Program-made: the position numbers and the translations under genes | The notes under the pieces: model-generated | The model's database searches: none | What the model was told of the DNA's origin: nothing | The model's input: only the letters and a program-made list of their open reading frames with translations | Shown: one piece after another, positions 49,541-59,454 of the stretch | Numbering within the stretch: position 1 is the stretch's first letter | How the letters are laid out: every line of letters starts with the position of its first letter | From: Bradyrhizobiaceae bacterium | GTDB taxonomy: Bacteria; Pseudomonadota; Alphaproteobacteria; Rhizobiales; Xanthobacteraceae | NCBI GenBank assembly: GCA_003963435.1 | Contig: RXJC01000071.1 | Coordinates: forward strand, 57,510-121,509 | Reading direction: 5' to 3' | DNA length: 64,000 nucleotides

Positions 49541-50935
49541 ATGCATATCCGCGAATTGCCCTGGATCGAGCCGGTCACGGCGATGCGACGTCTCGCACAT
49601 CGGCCGCACCTCACGTTTCTCGACAGCGCAGCAAAACACGAATTACTTGGACGCTACTCATATCTGGCCTGCGATCCCTTCAGCAGCTACGTAGTCGCGG
49701 ACGGGCGCGCGAGCTGCAACGGCGAGCCTCTCGAAGGCGATCCATGGCACGCCCTTCGCGCGCTCCTTGCTAGCTACCCGCAACACTATCGCCCCGATTT
49801 CCCCCCGTTCCAAGGCGGCGTGGCCGGCTTCTTTTCCTACGATCTGAACAGGACCCTGGAACGGCTGCCACCGCCGGCAGCGCAGGGACAAGGATTTCCA
49901 CAATCGATTCTACATTTCTACGACGTGGTCCTCGCCTACGACCATCGCGATCAAAAATGCTGGATCCTTTCGACCGGATGGCCCGAGCAGGACCCCACAC
50001 GTCGCAGCAAACGCGCTGGCCATCGCGCCGATGAGTTTGCGGCGCTGCTTGCAGGCCCAAGTTCTCCACAGAACCGCTCCCATACCGCAGCGAGCTCATG
50101 GCATTCGAACTTCAGCCGCGATAGCTATGTCGCGGCCGTGCAGCAGGTCATGGACTTGATCCTGGCCGGAGATATTTTCCAAGCCAACATCGCGCAACGC
50201 TTCAGCACCAGGCTGTCGAGCCCGTTTGATCCGCTCGCCTTCTACTGTCGGCTACGGGCATTGAACCCGGCGCCCTTTGCCGCCCTTCTGCGTTACGGCA
50301 AGTTGACCATTGCATCGAGCTCGCCGGAACGATTCCTCAGACTCGATGGGCAACAGGTTGAAACGCGCCCGATCAAGGGCACGATCAGGCGTTCCGGCGA
50401 TCCGCAGGAAGATCGGCAACGCGCTGAATTGCTGCTTGCAAGCGAGAAGGACCGCGCCGAAAACGTGATGATCGTCGACCTCCTCCGAAATGACCTGTCA
50501 CGCGTTTGCACCGCGCACTCCGTGAAGGTTCCCGTTCTGTGCGGCCTTGAATCTTATGCTTCTGTGCACCACCTGGTTTCGGTCGTCACCGGCAAACTCG
50601 CAGCTGATCACGATGCCGTCACCCTGCTGCGCTCCTGCTTTCCTGGCGGCTCGGTCACCGGGGCGCCGAAGGTGCGGTCGATGGAAATCATCGCCGACAT
50701 CGAACGTGTTGCGCGTGAGGTCTATTGCGGGGCCATCGGCTTCATCAGTTTCAACGGGCAGATGGATACAAATATTGCGATCAGGACCGTCACGATCGAC
50801 GATGACCTTGCGGTTTTTCATGCCGGTGGCGGCATCACGGCGATGTCGGAGCCAAGCGCTGAATACGAGGAGACACTCGCAAAGGCGCAACGCATCTTTG
50901 ACGCATTTCGCGCAGAGACGAAGGGTGCGTCATGA
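49541..50935 (+). CDS. pabB: Aminodeoxychorismate synthase component I (or anthranilate synthase I-like)
   Basis: IFQANIAQRFS, RPIKGTIRRSGDPQEDRQRAELLLASEKDRAENVMIVDLLRNDLSRV, GGSVTGAPKVRSMEII. Confidence 0.88.
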   Translation: MHIRELPWIEPVTAMRRLAHRPHLTFLDSAAKHELLGRYSYLACDPFSSYVVADGRASCNGEPLEGDPWHALRALLASYPQHYRPDFPPFQGGVAGFFSYDLNRTLERLPPPAAQGQGFPQSILHFYDVVLAYDHRDQKCWILSTGWPEQDPTRRSKRAGHRADEFAALLAGPSSPQNRSHTAASSWHSNFSRDSYVAAVQQVMDLILAGDIFQANIAQRFSTRLSSPFDPLAFYCRLRALNPAPFAALLRYGKLTIASSSPERFLRLDGQQVETRPIKGTIRRSGDPQEDRQRAELLLASEKDRAENVMIVDLLRNDLSRVCTAHSVKVPVLCGLESYASVHHLVSVVTGKLAADHDAVTLLRSCFPGGSVTGAPKVRSMEIIADIERVAREVYCGAIGFISFNGQMDTNIAIRTVTIDDDLAVFHAGGGITAMSEPSAEYEETLAKAQRIFDAFRAETKGAS

Positions 50936-51528
50936 TTGCGATCATCGACAACTACGATTCCTTCGTCTTCAATATCGCTCGCTACTTCCGGGAACTCGGG
51001 GAAGCGACGGAGGTGGTCCGGAACGACGCGACCAGCGTTCGCGATCTCGTTCGGCTCCGGCCACGCGCGGTAGTGATCTCGCCGGGGCCGTGCACGCCAA
51101 CGGAGGCTGGGATCTCGACGGCCGTTGTTCGTGAACTCTCCGGCCGGGTCCCGATCCTCGGCATCTGCCTTGGACACCAATGTATCGGAAGCGTTTTCGG
51201 CGGTAGGGTCGCGCGCGCATGTCGCCCCATGCACGGCCAGGCCTCGCACGTTACTCATGATGGCCGAGGGCTGTTCAAGGCACTGCCGTCGCCGCTTCGC
51301 GTTGGGCGCTACCATTCTCTCATTGTGCAGCTCGATGATGCGTCGGGATCTTTGCTGATGGTAACGGCGCGTTCAGACGACGGCGAGATCATGGCAATCG
51401 CACATCGCGATCAACCAACTTATGGCGTGCAATTTCACCCGGAATCGATACTGACTCAGTACGGACCCGCAATATTTTTGAACTTCTTGCGACTTGCTGA
51501 GGCTTCCAATCATTTCGTGCAAACATAA
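50932..51528 (+). CDS. pabA: Glutamine amidotransferase component (PabA/TrpG-like)
   Basis: IIDNYDSFVFNIARYF, ISPGPCTPTEAG, ILGICLGHQCIG, GVQFHPESI. Confidence 0.88.
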   Translation: MIAIIDNYDSFVFNIARYFRELGEATEVVRNDATSVRDLVRLRPRAVVISPGPCTPTEAGISTAVVRELSGRVPILGICLGHQCIGSVFGGRVARACRPMHGQASHVTHDGRGLFKALPSPLRVGRYHSLIVQLDDASGSLLMVTARSDDGEIMAIAHRDQPTYGVQFHPESILTQYGPAIFLNFLRLAEASNHFVQT

Positions 51529-51589
51529 TAGGCTCCCGGACGATGGGCAGATGAATTCGGACCGGGAGCAAAGTCAGCCACGTTTCGGG

Positions 51590-51650
51590 GGTTCGAGTCG
51601 GGGGAGGGACGCGAACCCCCGACCCCAGGATTATGATTCGTGCGCTCGGT
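51590..51650 (-). other. tRNA(CAU)-like 3' fragment (possible att scar)
   Basis: Reverse strand reads ...ACGAATCATAATCCTGGGGTCGGGGGTTCGCGTCCCTCCCC: anticodon and T-arm of a tRNA without a recognisable 5' acceptor. Confidence 0.5.
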
Positions 51651-52726
51651 TATCTGGTTCGCTCATTGCCTCGTGCTTTGTCGCCCCCTTCTGCATCGAT
51701 GCCCTGGTCCGCGCCGCGCCGCCGAGTATTGGCAAGCTCCGAAAGCTCGTTCTTCAGCGCATGCCGGCGAGTTTCAACGGCGGGCATGTCGTCGACGAAT
51801 TGCCGAACTTGGCGAGCTAACTCGTGATCTGCTGCCGCTCCAGAGCGCTGTAGCTCCGCGGCATATTCGAGATATCGCCGCCGGATCGCGTCCTGACGTG
51901 ACTTAATCTGTTCATCCCAAGGGAGTTTGGCGGTCCTGCCGCCCCTCACCTCCGAAAGCACCTCCTTACGGGCGAGCCGATCGACATCGGGCGTGATCTT
52001 TCGCTTGCGGAGAGCGAGGACCGCCCCGCGATCGGCCTTTCGAACGCGTCCGCGGGTTCGCCGCGGCGTTGCCTCCGCTGCAATCCCGCGAAGCCTGAGT
52101 TCGCCCGCAAAACGTTCGCGCCAGGCCTGAAGATCGGCCTTACGCGGGTTGAGGCGCTTGCGGTCATGGCCCAGGGACCGAACGGTCAAGTGCACGTGGG
52201 GATGCTTGTCGTCGAGATGCTGGACGAAAACGTAGTCGTGATTGCCATCGAACGTCTCGATGGCAAAAGCCCGAGCTGAATCCTTGACTGCGATGGCATC
52301 GGTGCCAGCCGGCATCGATAGAATGATGTTGACCGAGAGCGACCCATCGCGGCGACGCTTGTCGTCGAAACCGGCATCATCCTCCCAGCGTTGCTGCAGA
52401 TCTTTCAGTCCGGAACGACCCGTCAGAGCCGCGCCCTGCTCTGTTTCCGCATTGAGCTCCCCGTTTCGCGTGATGTATGCGAGGTGCGACCTCAGATGCG
52501 CCACGCTCTTGGTGCGACCAGTGATCTTGACCATCACCTCTGGCGCTCGGCGCACGATGCGTTCGAGCTTTGCACGCATCGCCGGCGTAAGGCGGCCGGG
52601 GACAGCTGGATCGGAAATATCCCACTCGGCTCGCCGAGGGCGCCGATTGGGCGTTTCCCAGACATACGAGATCGGCGGAAGTTCGGACACCAGGTCGGTC
52701 GGCCGGGTCGAGTGGCGCCGACTCAT
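51650..52726 (-). CDS. Relaxase/mobilization nuclease
   Basis: VKITGRTKSVAHLRSHLAYITRNG; HUH-type HDYVFVQHLDDKHPHVHLTVRSLG. Confidence 0.85.
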   Translation of the reverse strand: MSRRHSTRPTDLVSELPPISYVWETPNRRPRRAEWDISDPAVPGRLTPAMRAKLERIVRRAPEVMVKITGRTKSVAHLRSHLAYITRNGELNAETEQGAALTGRSGLKDLQQRWEDDAGFDDKRRRDGSLSVNIILSMPAGTDAIAVKDSARAFAIETFDGNHDYVFVQHLDDKHPHVHLTVRSLGHDRKRLNPRKADLQAWRERFAGELRLRGIAAEATPRRTRGRVRKADRGAVLALRKRKITPDVDRLARKEVLSEVRGGRTAKLPWDEQIKSRQDAIRRRYLEYAAELQRSGAAADHELARQVRQFVDDMPAVETRRHALKNELSELANTRRRGADQGIDAEGGDKARGNERTR

Positions 52727-53256
52727 CGCCGCCCGTCCCAATAATCTGCGTTGCCATTCAACGCATTACGCAATTGCGCGAGCTCCCTTTCAATGACCAA
52801 TTTGGCCTCTTGAATTGCGGATAAATCGGGCTCAACCGCCCTGCCCTGCAGCACACTGGTGTTTGCGGCGCGCGCGATCTGGTTGATATTGCCGCCGATC
52901 CGGTTGAGCTCGCGAACGATCGCACGAAGCGCGTCGTGCTCGTCCGGGGAATGCTGCACCGGTGATCCCAATCGCGAGCGCACCAGCGCAACGATCCAAC
53001 CGGTTCGCGTCATGCCACGCTGATGTGAGACTTCCGCGAGCTGCCGCATCTCGCTCTCGCGAAATCGCACCGTCACCTTCTCCGGCCGTCCGACCGGCAA
53101 TGCCAAGATGCGCGGCGCTGGCGCAGCAAGTGCATCAGCAATGAGACGCCGCAGCAGCGCGGATTTACCGCCCTGGGTAGCTGCAAGAACTGAGAACTCT
53201 GCCGCGACTTCGTCGGAGACGCGAAGCGAAATCAGAGCCATGCACTCCGATCCCAA
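52723..53256 (-). CDS. MobC-like plasmid mobilization relaxosome protein
   Basis: RHH-like N-terminus; LRAIVRELNRIGGNINQIARAAN; overlaps relaxase. Confidence 0.75.
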   Translation of the reverse strand: MGSECMALISLRVSDEVAAEFSVLAATQGGKSALLRRLIADALAAPAPRILALPVGRPEKVTVRFRESEMRQLAEVSHQRGMTRTGWIVALVRSRLGSPVQHSPDEHDALRAIVRELNRIGGNINQIARAANTSVLQGRAVEPDLSAIQEAKLVIERELAQLRNALNGNADYWDGRR

Positions 53257-53327
53257 TCGCGATGTAATACATCGCTGGCGCGAAGCCTATCCTGCACTAG
53301 AAAAGGCGAAACCCTCCACCCCCTCCA

Positions 53328-53343
53328 TGTTGGTTCAAACCAT
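53328..53343. promoter_or_regulatory. Candidate ParB-binding repeat downstream of parB
   Basis: TGTTGGTTCAAACCAT; near reverse-complement copy of the 55453 palindrome. Confidence 0.4.
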
Positions 53344-53656
53344 CGGGCTCGGCAGGCAAGGCTCGGGAGTTGCTCCAGGTCACAGCCGACGATCGATGAG
53401 GAGAGCTCTTCTGGGAAGGACGCAGCCGTCGCCCGTAATGCTTGTACTCCACGAACACCGCGCGGGCAGATTCGCAACATTGGCACTGAATATGTGGACC
53501 GCGGCTTTCCAGCAGCCTCCGGCCTCTCTACGGCGCTGTGGAGGGCGCGTTCGGCCTCCGGCTGCTGCGCTAACGCGCCATCCTTCGGATGGGAAATCCG
53601 CTCCGCCGGCGCACCAACTGTAGCAGCGTTTCTGAGGAGGCTGTCTAAGACCAGCT

Positions 53657-54637
53657 TCATGCCGACAGGATCTCTTCGATTGTGATGGTCGATGCTGGAA
53701 CCTCTTCCGCTACTTCTGCGCCATCGATCAGCAGCACGGCATGGCGTGAGCCTCGAGACGCGAGTCGATCGACCAGAAGACAGCCCGTGCGATCTTGGTG
53801 ACGCACTCTGATTGTCAGCGATGTACTCATTCTCGCGTTCCGATCGACTGAAGAGTTGAAGGACCTTTCCGCGATCGCCGTCACGCGGTCTCTCTCCATG
53901 GGTCGCAATGCCGTTTGCGGTGCGATCTCGCTTCGTGGTGGTTGATCTCCAGGGGGGCCCTCGCCATCAGCAGGGGAACCGCGGACCTCGGTGCGAATTT
54001 TGCGGGCCAACTGACGGGCGTGTGCATCGGTGAAGCTCTCCTGTGCTGCGCATAAGGTCTCGACGGCGTTGGGCTGCTCACGCCAAGCCTGGTAGAGCTC
54101 ATACACAGCACGGATTGACGAGCCAGCAAGCTTCGACCGAAGGAAGTCCGGCATATTCTTGACCGACGCGTAGCGAGACACCCAGTCCCTGGGCTTACCG
54201 AGCTTGCGCGAGATGTCAGCCTGGTTATCACCCTGCTCCAAGCGGTCCGCGATGAACGCCGCAATTTCGGGGGCATTGAGGTCATCGCGCTGGATATTCT
54301 CGATCATCTGGACATAACGATCCGCAGAACCAGCGGCATGAATGAAAGCCGGCATCACACGGAGCCCGGCGCGCTTAGCAGCACGATACCGCCTCGCACC
54401 CATGACGATCACGTACCGGCCTTCCTCGGTCGCTTGCCGCAGCACGATCGGTTGCAGCACTCCATGCTGAAGGACCGATTCCGCAAGCTCGTCGAGCTTC
54501 TGTTCGTCGAAGCTGCGCCGGGGCTGGTCCGGATCTTCGTCAATACGGTCGATAGAGATGCAAGTCGGTTGCCCGATTGTGGCGGCACCATCTTCCGCGG
54601 CGGCGATGAGCTGCTTAAAGCTGAGATCAAGCGCCAT
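53657..54637 (-). CDS. parB: ParB/RepB-family partition protein
   Basis: RIDEDPDQPRRSFDEQKLDELAESVLQHGVLQPIVLR...GARRYRAAKRAG. Confidence 0.88.
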   Translation of the reverse strand: MALDLSFKQLIAAAEDGAATIGQPTCISIDRIDEDPDQPRRSFDEQKLDELAESVLQHGVLQPIVLRQATEEGRYVIVMGARRYRAAKRAGLRVMPAFIHAAGSADRYVQMIENIQRDDLNAPEIAAFIADRLEQGDNQADISRKLGKPRDWVSRYASVKNMPDFLRSKLAGSSIRAVYELYQAWREQPNAVETLCAAQESFTDAHARQLARKIRTEVRGSPADGEGPPGDQPPRSEIAPQTALRPMERDRVTAIAERSFNSSVDRNARMSTSLTIRVRHQDRTGCLLVDRLASRGSRHAVLLIDGAEVAEEVPASTITIEEILSA

Positions 54638-55388
54638 GTATCGACTCGTTCATCTGCGCGACGATCTTGGCGAGAACATCGCGGATTTCCCGACCAGCCT
54701 CCTGCGCAGAGCGGCGCTTCAGTTTCCAGACCGGCAGGCGTTCCGCGACGGCCTCAGCGTAGCCATCCCTTGCAACGATCTGGCCCGGAAACACATATTT
54801 GCCGGCCTCGCGCAAGAGCTGCTCCAGATGCATCCTTTGACGGGGCGATTTCGTGTTGAAGTTCGAAGGCAGCAACCCGAGGAACTTCGTATCCTGGCGG
54901 CCATAACGCCTCTGCACACCGATCACGGTCTGCATCAGACCTTTGACGCCCTTGATCGAATAGTCCTCCAGATAAATAGGAGCCAGCACATGCGACGCTG
55001 CAACCAAACAGCCGACGCTGCGAAGTCCAAGTGAAGGGGGCGTATCGATGACGCAGGCATCGAACTGATCCGACGCGATAGCGAGGTTCTCTTGCAGAGC
55101 CGTTATGGCGGCTGCATTGCTGCGATCGAGATCCGTCAGTGAGCTATCGGCCGGCGCGAGCGTTAGGCCTTCGTCGTCTCGAGGTACGACCCGTATCCCC
55201 GGCTTGAACAAATCCGCGGCTAACGTTGAACCGGCGTAATGCCTCAACGTATCCGTCGCATTGCTCTGCGCATCAACGTCGATCATGAGAACGCGGAGAT
55301 TTGCTTCCGCCATGAACCAAGCCAAATGTACAGCAAGAGTCGTCTTGCCGACCCCGCCCTTTTGATTGTTGATGACAATTGTCTTCAT
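54627..55388 (-). CDS. parA: ParA-family partition ATPase
   Basis: KTIVINNQKGGVGKTTLAVHLAWFMAEANLRVLMIDVDAQSNAT. Confidence 0.93.
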   Translation of the reverse strand: MKTIVINNQKGGVGKTTLAVHLAWFMAEANLRVLMIDVDAQSNATDTLRHYAGSTLAADLFKPGIRVVPRDDEGLTLAPADSSLTDLDRSNAAAITALQENLAIASDQFDACVIDTPPSLGLRSVGCLVAASHVLAPIYLEDYSIKGVKGLMQTVIGVQRRYGRQDTKFLGLLPSNFNTKSPRQRMHLEQLLREAGKYVFPGQIVARDGYAEAVAERLPVWKLKRRSAQEAGREIRDVLAKIVAQMNESIHGA

Positions 55389-55452
55389 CTTGAGGCCCGA
55401 AATCGGTCCAACGGCGCGGGAGTCATGTCCTTGTCCATCATGTCCTGAGGGA

Positions 55453-55470
55453 TGTTGGTTTGAACCAACA
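55453..55470. promoter_or_regulatory. Palindrome upstream of parA (candidate operator/centromere)
   Basis: TGTTGGTT-TG-AACCAACA, 8-bp arms. Confidence 0.5.
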
Positions 55471-56129
55471 GACGATTGCGAATCTAATCACCGGAACGAT
55501 CCTGAAATTCGTTCGGCGAATCCCCTGTCATAAGAGTCAGGTCCGTCTGGAGCCATCGGGAGGAGCAAATTGCTAGAAGCCAGACCGAGATCGTGATTGT
55601 TGCTGGACCACAGCGACACGATCGCGAGAGGATCGTCACGCGAATGCGCGGAGACCGCTTGTGGGCTCCGGGAGCGTCGCCGCGGCGGCGCGAGTAGAGC
55701 CGTCCCCGGAGGGGATCGCCCAAGCGCACACTGTTAAGACTGGACCCGCAGGATACGATTTCTCTATGGGATAGCTATCTGCATCGATGGGAATACGTTT
55801 TACCTATCGCGAGAAAGATTGGTGTCGCCTGCCTCGAATGCGTCGGTGCAACGACAATGTGCCGACCCTGTCGAATTGGCCGCAGGAAGCTTTAGATCAA
55901 AGACCGATCGCTTGCGACCGGCTGTTTCAATAAAGACCGTCGCAATTGCAAGCTCGGCATTGCGACGCGGGCATCCCGGTACCGAAGTCTCCGCCGCGGA
56001 AGGGTTTAATCCCACGTCGGGTCGGCGCAATTTCCGGCGAAATTGACCTATCGATAAAATGAATCGACCTGCCCCATCGATTCATAAAACTCATTGGACG
56101 GAGCTTGCGAGGGAAGCAAGAATCCGCCC

Positions 56130-56390
56130 ATGCCGAAACTGGAACCAGAACCGCTTCATCTGCGCCGCATCGATGCCGCGCGCAATATGCGGCGGTATTA
56201 TTCGCTGTCCACGCAGCCGACCTTGTTCGGAGAAACGTCGCTGATCCGCAATTGGGGCCGGATCGGCACGAATGGCCAGACCATGGTGCAGACCTTCGAC
56301 GGCAGTGCAGAGGCGGTCGAAGCGTTCGGACGGCTCGAGCGTGCCAAGCGGAGGCGCGGTTACGCTGCAGCGGACGGAAAGCTGTCATAG
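56130..56390 (+). CDS. WGR-domain protein
   Basis: LHLRRIDAARNMRRYYSLSTQPTLFGETSLIRNWGRIGTNGQTMVQTF. Confidence 0.88.
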   Translation: MPKLEPEPLHLRRIDAARNMRRYYSLSTQPTLFGETSLIRNWGRIGTNGQTMVQTFDGSAEAVEAFGRLERAKRRRGYAAADGKLS

Positions 56391-56494
56391 TGACAATTTT
56401 TCGGGGACTGCGGCTCCGCCTGTGATGTCGGCTCTATCTGTTCCACTGCTTTGATGTCAGACGAGCAAAATCGAAACAAGACGGAGCTCGTCCC

Positions 56495-56800
56495 ATGACG
56501 ACTGCCAATGAGATCGCCGAGAAGATTGCGGCCGAGAACGACCTGACGAAGGCTCAGGCGAAAACCATCGTCGATAGCGTGTTCAAGGCGATCGCTGATG
56601 CGGCCGTAAGCGGGGCCGAGACGAGCCTTCCAGGCTTCGGAAAGTTCAAGGTCAAGGATAGCCCCGCTCGTGAGGGCCGCAATCCGTCCACCGGCGCAAC
56701 GATTGCGATCGCAGCTTCCAGGAAGCTGACCTTTACGCCTGCCAAAGCCATCAAGGATGTTCTGAACGGAGGAGCGGCCCCGAGCGACGGCGCATCGTAA
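56495..56800 (+). CDS. HU-family DNA-binding protein
   Basis: LPGFGKFKVKDSPAREGRNPSTGATIAIAASRKLTFTPAKAIKDVLN. Confidence 0.92.
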   Translation: MTTANEIAEKIAAENDLTKAQAKTIVDSVFKAIADAAVSGAETSLPGFGKFKVKDSPAREGRNPSTGATIAIAASRKLTFTPAKAIKDVLNGGAAPSDGAS

Positions 56801-56817
56801 GTCGCAAGACAAGGGGC

Positions 56818-56961
56818 TTATGCCCGCTCCTCGGCTGCGAGCGCTTCGTTGCGTCGGCGGATGAGTTCGGCCAGCTCGCGTTCGAGCGCCTTGCGCTCCG
56901 CCGGCGTGAATACGCATTCGCGCAGCTCGGCGCGCAATTCTTCAATGGTGTCGATGGTCAT
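56818..56961 (-). CDS. Small helical hypothetical protein
   Basis: MTIDTIEELRAELRECVFTPAERKALERELAELIRRRNEALAAEERA. Confidence 0.6.
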   Translation of the reverse strand: MTIDTIEELRAELRECVFTPAERKALERELAELIRRRNEALAAEERA

Positions 56962-57022
56962 GATCGCATCTCCTGTCGAAGGGAGCAGGCCCCGCCTTGC
57001 GGCGGAGCCCACTGGCTGGGCC

Positions 57023-57334
57023 TCAGTCCCGGTTCGGCCGGGACCAGATCAGTTGGAGGCCTTCCGCACCCTCAACCTCGGTCAGAGTGGCGTAAATCGG
57101 AGCGGGGAAGCTCGGATCGTCCAGCTTGACGGAGAGGTAGTCGCGCTCGCTGTCCTTGGCGGTCTTCTGCCAGGCCGCACCTAACTCGACGTTGCCCGAG
57201 TAGATGCGGAAGTGCGGTCCTTTGTCGGACGGGTTCTCGACGCGGATCAGCTTGGCCTTGACGTTGAGGTTGAGCGTCTTGATCGCGCCGGAGAAGCCAT
57301 TGCCCGTGGAGGTGAAGGTGCCGATGGTAGCCAT
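57023..57334 (-). CDS. DUF736 family protein
   Basis: [29 protein letters not shown]...[14 protein letters not shown]. Confidence 0.93.
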   Translation of the reverse strand: MATIGTFTSTGNGFSGAIKTLNLNVKAKLIRVENPSDKGPHFRIYSGNVELGAAWQKTAKDSERDYLSVKLDDPSFPAPIYATLTEVEGAEGLQLIWSRPNRD

Positions 57335-57981
57335 TATCTCATTCCCTTGGTTTTCTCGGGCCGCGCCTATCGCGACCTCGATGGCGGTCGTGAGACCGGA
57401 GGCGATCGACCTGCACCCAAAGGGCCGAAATGAAATGGAGGGCGGCCGGCAGCGACTTTCTTGAACCGCGAGGAATGGCGCGCAGCGCCAGGGGAAGAAA
57501 GTCGAGGACGGACGTTGCGGGGACAAGATCGAGAGCCCGCGAAGCGGGATCGGCCTTCGGTCAGACCAGCCTCTATCGAGGACGCAGATGGGTGCGCCCG
57601 TCGCGAAAACACATGGAATGAAGACGGGCGGTCCTAATCGGTTCAGCCATTCGGATCTCAAGGCAACGGGCGCAGCAGCAAAACGCAGTTCACCTTAGCC
57701 AGGCACCTAGACCACGCGTCGTCACTCGCAATGGAGATCGTCGCTATCAGCAAACCCGGCGCGTCGGTCGAAGTTGCCATCGCAAGATTGATAACGAGGC
57801 CAGCGATGTGTCCGCCCTGTGGATGCAACATCGCCCTCCGCATCCGTGCCGCCCATCCTGCGAGACGTCAAAAGTACTGGCGGGAGTGGACAGGCCGGTC
57901 ATCGACCCGGTGTATCGTCGCAGAACTCGGGGATGTGACTTAAAGTCGATCTGCACCTCCTATCGAGGAAGGACACAGACG

Positions 57982-58215
57982 ATGTCGGAAATCTCATGGC
58001 AACGAGACGGAATCGACCCTGGCTGGTTCATCGCCGAAGGCGTCGGATCGATCCGAAGCACGGCCAGCTATGGGAAGCCCGGCGGGTGGTGGTTCCTCCC
58101 CGCTTGGCTGCCTGACACTGGAGAGAACGACATCGGTCCGTTCAAGACAAAAACTGCCGCACTAAAAGAGGCGCAACGCCTCTCGGCTGCCCAAGATCTA
58201 GCGGCCCAGAAGTAA
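57982..58215 (+). CDS. Small hypothetical protein
   Basis: 77 aa; DGIDPGWFIAEGVGSIRSTASYGKPGGWWFLPAW; ggaagga RBS. Confidence 0.55.
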   Translation: MSEISWQRDGIDPGWFIAEGVGSIRSTASYGKPGGWWFLPAWLPDTGENDIGPFKTKTAALKEAQRLSAAQDLAAQK

Positions 58216-58393
58216 TCGCGGTATCGGGCATCGGCCGCTGTTTGATGCTGGAAAAGTTGGAACGGCACCACGCTCCCGAGAGCGGAGCCTTATCGGACGT
58301 CGCGCCAACGCCACCGAAGGTTCTTCACCGCCCTCTCTCGACGAGTCAGCCCTGCAGCATTGAACCGCGCCAGTGCAGACGCGGTGCGACGAA

Positions 58394-58813
58394 TCATCGC
58401 CTGCGCCGCGCAATCTCGTCAGCGACCATGCCCTGCGCCCGCACCAGCCGCTCATGCAGGGTCTCGAACATATCGAGGATGTCATCATTCGGTTCATTCT
58501 TGCCCTGCTCGATGGCTTCAGCAACGAGTTCATCGAGGGGTGTCTCCTTCAATCGGCCCTTCTCCAGAAGCTCTTCAAACAGGCCATCGCTGTTCGGCTG
58601 TGGTTGGATACGGCCGTCAGAGTTGCACCAGGCAGTGAATATCTGCTGTCCCAGAACGGCGCCCTCGACCATCTCCGCATCCAACGGAATCAGCGTTCCC
58701 CAGGCCTCGCCCGCTTCGTCGGTGAACCCTGCCACGTACATCCGTTGCTCCACGGCGTCTTCATCGCGAAGTTGGAAGAACGGCGTGAGGTTGATTGGAG
58801 TGCATTTTGCCAT
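58394..58813 (-). CDS. Hypothetical protein
   Basis: MAKCTPINLTPFFQLRDEDAVEQRMYVAGFTDEAGEAWGTLIPLD... Confidence 0.6.
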   Translation of the reverse strand: MAKCTPINLTPFFQLRDEDAVEQRMYVAGFTDEAGEAWGTLIPLDAEMVEGAVLGQQIFTAWCNSDGRIQPQPNSDGLFEELLEKGRLKETPLDELVAEAIEQGKNEPNDDILDMFETLHERLVRAQGMVADEIARRRR

Positions 58814-58917
58814 GACGATCTCTCCGAACAGCTTTGCGTCGACACAGTGCAGCCGGGTCAGCGCGGGCACCTTCGATCACACGAAAAAGGCAAGGTCTGG
58901 GAGCGCGCCTCCTCGTC

Positions 58918-59250
58918 TCACGCCCGCTTCTTGTTCTGCCGCCGAGAATTAATCTGCGCCATCAGGATCGGGCCAAGCGAAAAATCGCCGAACTCGGATT
59001 TTCGCGTCAGACCGCGGCAGGTAGCCGCCGGCGGAATTGATCTCGGCCCCGCGCTGCTGGATGCACGCGACGACGGCGGCGGGCACCTCGCCCATGTCTG
59101 TTTGCGCCGCTTCCCAGGCACTAGGCTGATCCCGAGCGTCGATCGAACGACGGCCGCAGTCGCGAGAAAATCCCGCCGCCCTTGACGTAATCGACGATGT
59201 CGGGAGACACGCGTCGAGGACCATTCCCAAAGGATACGATCCCTCGGTAA
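58918..59250 (-). pseudogene. Decayed tandem duplicate of the repC C-terminal region
   Basis: SYPLGMVLDAC, DIVDYVKGGG, FLATAAVVRSTLGIS, AWEAAQTDMGE, RGLTRKSEFGDFSLGPILMAQINSR are spread over all three frames and match RepC 59455-59790. Confidence 0.8.
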
Positions 59251-59454
59251 AACGCCCCCTCGATCCGACCGGCCGCCCGCGCATGACGCCCGGGTACGCA
59301 ATCGCCGCACGGACGATCTCGGGGTCGCCAGTCTCCTGCGCGGCGCCCTGATGAGAGAAATTGGATCTGACGCGGTAGCCAAGGCCTTATGAAATTCTGC
59401 CTCAGACCACGCATCAGCCCGAGGCGGTGGCGCAAAGAGACTCTTACCCATCCG

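Noticed and set aside
51587-51625. GGGGGTTCG...CGAACCCCC hairpin after pabA as a rho-independent terminator
   Set aside because: No T-run follows; the sequence is better explained by the T-arm of a tRNA-like fragment
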